Shown here: one piece after another, positions 5,705 to 9,009 of the stretch
Position numbering within the stretch: position 1 is the first letter of the stretch
Layout: every line of letters begins with the position of its first letter
Made by a program: the position numbers and the translations under genes
The notes under the pieces: model-generated
Told to the model about the DNA's origin: nothing
What the model saw: only the letters and a program-made list of their open reading frames with translations
Databases searched by the model: none
From: Methanobrevibacter sp.
GTDB lineage: Archaea; Methanobacteriota; Methanobacteria; Methanobacteriales; Methanobacteriaceae
DNA length: 9,009 nt
Reading direction: 5' to 3'
Assembly: GCA_031289975.1 (NCBI GenBank)
Contig: JAITOM010000067.1
Coordinates: 1-9,009, forward strand

Positions 5705-6919
5705 TTATAATCTGTATCCAGTTTCTTCATGAACATGAGTATCTAAACCTTCGATTTCAACACTCTCTTTCACTCTTAAACCTATTAATAGGTCAACAAC
5801 TTTAGCTATTATGAATGTTACAATAAATGCATATATTATTGTAGATACCGTGGCTATTAATTGAATTGTAAGTTGTGAAGGATTACCATGTAGGAGTCCA
5901 TCGACACCACCAATGGTTGCAACTGCAAAAATCCCTGTAGTTATTGTTCCCCAAATACCTGAAACACCATGCATTCCAAATACATCGAATGAATCATCGT
6001 ATCCTAACTTTGGTTTAAGAATTGTGACTGCATAGTATGATAATATGGAAGCTCCAATACCTATAACTATTCCTCCACTAATATCTACAAATCCTGCTGC
6101 TGGAGTAATTGCAACAAGTGCAGATATAGCTCCTGATAAAGCACCGAGTATGGTTGGTTTACCATCATGAATTGTATCAATAATCACCCAAGTTATAAGT
6201 CCAACTGCTGCTGCAGTATTACTTGTTAATAATGCCATTCCAGCAAGCCCATTTGCAGCTAAGCTAGAACCTCCATTAAAACCCATCCAACCAAACCATA
6301 AGAATCCTGCTCCTAAAACTGTATATCCAAGGTTATGTGGTAATAAGGTTTGATCTTTCCGCTTACCTACTAAAATAGCTACTGCAAGTGCAGATAAACC
6401 AGAACAAGTTTCAACTACGGTTCCTCCAGCGAAGTCAATTACTCCCATTTCTTGTAACCATCCTCCACCCCATACCCAATGTGCTATAGGGATATATACA
6501 GTAGTCATCCATAATGAAATAAATATTATCCATGCAGAAAATTTCATTCTCCCAACAACAGCTCCTGAAACAAGCGATGCTGTTATTCCTGCAAAAGTTA
6601 GTTGGAAAGCAATGTAAACTACTGTTGGAATTGTTCCATGAAGGTCATTTATACCTATTCCACTTAGAAATAGATTAAAAGGATTTCCAATTAATCCATT
6701 AATGGTTGAACCGAATGCAAGTTGATAACCATAGACAATCCAGATTATACTTACAATTGAAAATGCAATTAAGGTTAAAAACATTGTATTTAGCATGTTC
6801 TTTTTCTTAGCTAATCCACCATAAAAAAATATAATTCCTGGAATACTCATTAATAAAACCAAAATTGTAGAAATAAGTACCCAACTTGTATCTCCACTAC
6901 TTAAAACATCTGCTACCAT
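5705..6919 (-). CDS. amt: Ammonium transporter Amt (His-to-Glu pore variant)
   Basis: This 404-residue integral membrane protein of the Amt/MEP/Rh family should have 11 transmembrane helices and form a trimeric ammonium channel. Hallmarks, with E. coli AmtB equivalents, are W150 (W148), D162 in DFAGGTVVE (D160), F214 in GFNGGS (F215), and H317 in FGMHGVSGIWGT (H318). The first pore histidine (AmtB H168) is glutamate E170, codon GAA at 6412-6410. The cytoplasmic tail (RVKESVEIEGLDTHVHEE) is the expected GlnK contact region. The ATG at 6919 is kept; an ATG 8 nt upstream is out of frame. The Shine-Dalgarno site is weak (AGGA, 12 nt away). It heads the amt-glnK operon. Low-nitrogen induction is expected from family knowledge, but no GGAA-N6-TTCC NrpR-type operator is visible upstream. 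Confidence 0.96.
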   Translation of the reverse strand: MVADVLSSGDTSWVLISTILVLLMSIPGIIFFYGGLAKKKNMLNTMFLTLIAFSIVSIIWIVYGYQLAFGSTINGLIGNPFNLFLSGIGINDLHGTIPTVVYIAFQLTFAGITASLVSGAVVGRMKFSAWIIFISLWMTTVYIPIAHWVWGGGWLQEMGVIDFAGGTVVETCSGLSALAVAILVGKRKDQTLLPHNLGYTVLGAGFLWFGWMGFNGGSSLAANGLAGMALLTSNTAAAVGLITWVIIDTIHDGKPTILGALSGAISALVAITPAAGFVDISGGIVIGIGASILSYYAVTILKPKLGYDDSFDVFGMHGVSGIWGTITTGIFAVATIGGVDGLLHGNPSQLTIQLIATVSTIIYAFIVTFIIAKVVDLLIGLRVKESVEIEGLDTHVHEETGYRL

Positions 6920-6947
6920 ATTATCATTTTATCCTATTCTCATAATA

Positions 6948-6960
6948 TTTTATAAATATA
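6948..6960 (-). promoter_or_regulatory. Possible TATA box for amt-glnK
   Basis: The minus strand reads TATATTTATAAA about 30-40 bp before the amt ATG, the best-placed TATA-like site. It would give a leader of only about 10 nt, consistent with the weak Shine-Dalgarno site. Chance matches are common in this composition. Confidence 0.35.
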
Positions 6961-7306
6961 TTACAAAGTTTAATCTATCCATTATTTAATATATATTATA
7001 TAAATAATCAAAATTTTTCTTAAATTTCATGTTATTCTTATATTGTAATATATATTAAATAAGTTTTACTTACCATTTATTAAGTTTAGTAATTAAATAT
7101 TATTTTAAGGCTAATGCAATATACTTAAGAAAAAAATAAAGTTCAACAAATAATTATAGTGTTTTACCAAACTTTTATAACATTTTCTAAATTATATTTA
7201 TATTTATAAAAATCATTGAATTTTAATATAAATAAATTTAAAAGATTATTAATAAAGTTTATGAATGTTAAGTATGTTATAAATATTAGCTAAAACACTA
7301 TATTTA

Positions 7307-7564
7307 TAGTAATTATAGAAAAGTTCTTAAATTTTGAATGATAATTTTTTTATTAAATTATTTAATTTTAAATATTACTTCATTAAAATTTATAATTTTA
7401 AATTTTAAATAATATAAGTATATTTTAATTAATATAAATAATTTTAAATTAATATTTATAAAATCTATGATTTTATAAGTCAAAAAATTTCTAATTTTTG
7501 CTATTTTTTAATAATATTTATTTTTAAAAAAGTTATTTAATTAAGAACTTTATCAAAACCACTA
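7307..7564. mobile_element. TA-flanked inverted-repeat element, copy B (258 bp)
   Basis: This is a direct repeat of copy A (4452-4753). It starts TAGTAATTATAGAAAAGTTC and ends TTAAGAACTTTATCAAAACC plus ACTA, with TA outside both ends (7305-7306, 7565-7566). It shares AAGTTCTTAAATTTTGAAT, a 56-base identical block (7425-7480) and the perfect 10-bp hairpin (7456-7478). It lacks the double-hairpin block of copy A and is therefore about 44 bp shorter. Its terminal repeats match each other less well than those of copy A. Confidence 0.7.
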
Positions 7565-7721
7565 TAATTTTAAAAAAATTCAAGTATTTATTCATAATAT
7601 TAATTTACATAAAGTTTTAAATAAAAATGTTCTTTAAATAAAACTTAATTAACAAATAAGCATATTAAACACTTATTAATAATTTTATGATATTTTCAAA
7701 TAATAGTTCATAATCATTGAA

Positions 7722-8324
7722 TTATATTCTATTATGGACTCTTAATGATCGTGGTAACGGTTTAATCTTTGCTGGTGATCCAATAGCTAAGTAAAAAGGA
7801 GGAATACTTCTTGTAACTACTGCACCAGCAGCTATCATTGCTCCTTCTCCAATTTCCATATTGGATAAAAATGTAGAATTAGCTCCTATTGAAGCACCCT
7901 TTCTTATTTTAGGTCCTTTTAAATCATAATCTACTCTAATAGGATATCTATCATTAGTAAAACAAACACATGGACCTATAAATACATTATCTTCAATTAA
8001 ACTATTAGTTGGAATATAAACATTGGATTGAATACTAACATCACTACCAATAAGCACATTTCCTTCAATAACAGTATTAGTTCCAATTAAAACATCATCT
8101 CCTATATTAGTATTTTCTCTAATAACAACATTATGTCCAGTTCTAAAGTTATCACCAATGATTACATCATTATAAATTACACTATTTGAACGTATTGTGT
8201 GGTTTTCACCGATGATAAGAGGTTTACTAAATCTTTTATAGTTGACTCCAAGCTGAATATTATTTTTAGCTAATTTTGGCTCATCTAAGGTAGATTTATC
8301 TCCAAAAATTCCTAACTTGACCAT
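7722..8324 (-). CDS. Left-handed beta-helix (hexapeptide repeat) acyltransferase, probable sugar N-acetyltransferase
   Basis: This 200-residue protein is built almost wholly from hexapeptide repeats (about 36-118 and 138-172, for example VIIGDN, VLIGTN, VLIGSD, VFIGPC), the left-handed beta-helix fold that forms trimers and uses acetyl-CoA. The loop CFTNDRYPIR (121-130), then KGPKIRKGASIGANS and GAGAVVT-like GAMIAAGAVVT (161-171) and GSPAKI (183-188), resemble WbpD/WlbB/FdtC-type enzymes. Those acetylate amino groups on nucleotide-linked sugars for glycans; Asn124 and the GHN histidine (H64) are likely active-site residues. The exact substrate cannot be told, and no sugar-nucleotide genes are in the window. 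It is a single gene with long spacers on both sides. The ATG at 8324 has an AGGAA site 11 nt upstream, somewhat far. A TATA box could not be placed with confidence. Confidence 0.88.
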   Translation of the reverse strand: MVKLGIFGDKSTLDEPKLAKNNIQLGVNYKRFSKPLIIGENHTIRSNSVIYNDVIIGDNFRTGHNVVIRENTNIGDDVLIGTNTVIEGNVLIGSDVSIQSNVYIPTNSLIEDNVFIGPCVCFTNDRYPIRVDYDLKGPKIRKGASIGANSTFLSNMEIGEGAMIAAGAVVTRSIPPFYLAIGSPAKIKPLPRSLRVHNRI

Positions 8325-9009
8325 AAATATATCGATTCCTACAATAGTTACTATTAGTTAAATAATATGAAAATTTAATAATTAGAATATTCATTAGCAA
8401 ATAATTATCCATTATAATATCATAATTTGTAATTTACTATGTAATATTAATATACTATTTTATTATATATAAATTTAACTTATAGCATGAAGTCTCATAA
8501 AATGTGGAGTTTTTTTAAAACTATTAAGAGTATGTCCAATAATTCAATTTTTTTATTAGATTATTAAAATAACCTTTAAAAGGAATATAAATTTATAATA
8601 TTATTTTAATTTAAATATAAATATTATTTTATAAGATTAATTCATGTTTAAAGTTTATTATATCATTTATTTTTGAAATAGAAGATTTAAAAATTTTGAT
8701 AAAAATAATTCTTGGGTAGCCTAATAAATAAAATAAAAAAATTTAAGAAAGATTTACAATGTCTTAAATTAATTCCTTAAATTAATCAGATAATTAATAG
8801 CTATAGTGATGTAAAAAATGTTTGTAAGTAATGATTATTTTTAAATATCTTATTTTTATAAATTTTAAATTAATTTTAAATTAATTTTTTAAATAATAAT
8901 TTTTATTTATTTATTTTTAAAAATAATAATTATAATTTTTTTAATTAAAAATTTGACATTTATTATGTAATTTAAAAAATTTCATTATTGAACTTGTTCA
9001 ATTAGAAAA
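8325..9009. other. Gene-free right flank
   Basis: About 685 bp upstream of the acyltransferase hold no credible gene. Visible items are a small palindrome AATAGTTACTATT (8343-8355) about 20 bp from the acyltransferase ATG, an adjacent pair of CTTAAATTAAT (8763-8773, 8776-8786), and the dispersed repeat from 8885 to the window edge. A 26-codon plus-strand frame at 8487-8567 has no support. Confidence 0.55.
8885..9009. repeat. AT-rich dispersed repeat, copy 2, cut by the window end
   Basis: It matches 2243-2414 in the same order: 8885-8908 with 2243-2266, and 8914-8964 with 2314-2364 (one mismatch). It continues through a hairpin ATTGAA / TTCAAT (8987-8992 / 8997-9002) and then TAGAAAA, where the window stops. 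By analogy with the other copies, the second hairpin arm should follow just outside. Confidence 0.65.

Larger units (their letters stand above)
6920..7721. other. Gene-free spacer upstream of amt
   Basis: About 800 bp separate the amt start from the acyltransferase stop. They hold the amt promoter region, a small palindrome TAAGTTTTACTTA (7060-7072) about 140 bp upstream of amt that could be a protein site, and mobile-element copy B (7307-7564). No ORF, tRNA or CRISPR array is seen. Confidence 0.6.

Noticed and set aside
6920..7304. NrpR operator (GGAA-N6-TTCC) upstream of amt
   Set aside because: No GGAA or TTCC is present on either strand in this stretch, so nitrogen control cannot be shown from the sequence.
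8487..8567. A 26-codon plus-strand frame starting at an ATG in the right flank
   Set aside because: Very short, with no ribosome binding site and no recognisable protein; likely chance.
4995..8832. 16-base inverted match ATTACTTACAAACATT (4995-5010) with 8817-8832
   Set aside because: With this base composition, about one 16-base match is expected by chance in a 9-kb window, and no structure extends it.

Overview
This very AT-rich window (G+C looks to be roughly a quarter) comes from a methanogenic archaeon, most likely a Methanobrevibacter-like member of the Methanobacteriaceae. Four things point there: an FmdE-family protein, an archaeal (Ygr210-type) YchF GTPase, an archaeal-style amt-glnK pair, and TATA-box promoters with GGAG/GAGG Shine-Dalgarno sites. 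The species cannot be named from this sequence. Only about 60% of the window is coding. The rest is long AT-rich spacers packed with repeats.

Layout. (1) Positions 1-2445: one plus-strand gene for an AAA-ATPase_like + PD-(D/E)XK nuclease protein of the expanded 'DUF1703' family. It lies between two copies of a small element with terminal inverted repeats (53-196 and 2098-2218). The right copy has a perfect 8-bp target duplication. (2) 2446-4318, minus strand: fmdE followed by the YchF-type GTPase, separated by 121 bp that holds a good TATA box. (3) 4319-5345: a 1-kb gene-free spacer with a 302-bp element that has ~24-bp terminal inverted repeats next to TA, a ~100-bp imperfect palindrome, and a tandem hairpin repeat just past glnK. 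(4) 5346-6919, minus strand: the ammonium channel gene amt and its regulator glnK, 20 bp apart, a clear nitrogen operon. (5) 6920-7721: a spacer with a second, 258-bp copy of the TA-flanked element. (6) 7722-8324, minus strand: a left-handed beta-helix (hexapeptide repeat) acyltransferase, probably for sugar N-acetylation. (7) 8325-9009: gene-free, ending in another copy of an AT-rich repeat also found beside ychF.

Functionally the genes are mostly independent housekeeping units: nitrogen uptake, translation-associated GTPase, a methanogenesis-linked FmdE protein, and surface-sugar modification. The exception is the ATPase/nuclease gene, which looks accessory. The most informative features are outside the genes: at least two families of non-autonomous, MITE-like elements, one nested inside a remnant of the other, and a recurring double-hairpin module. 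Within the genes, the main oddity is a glutamate in place of the first pore histidine of Amt. I do not see a convincing undescribed multi-gene system here.
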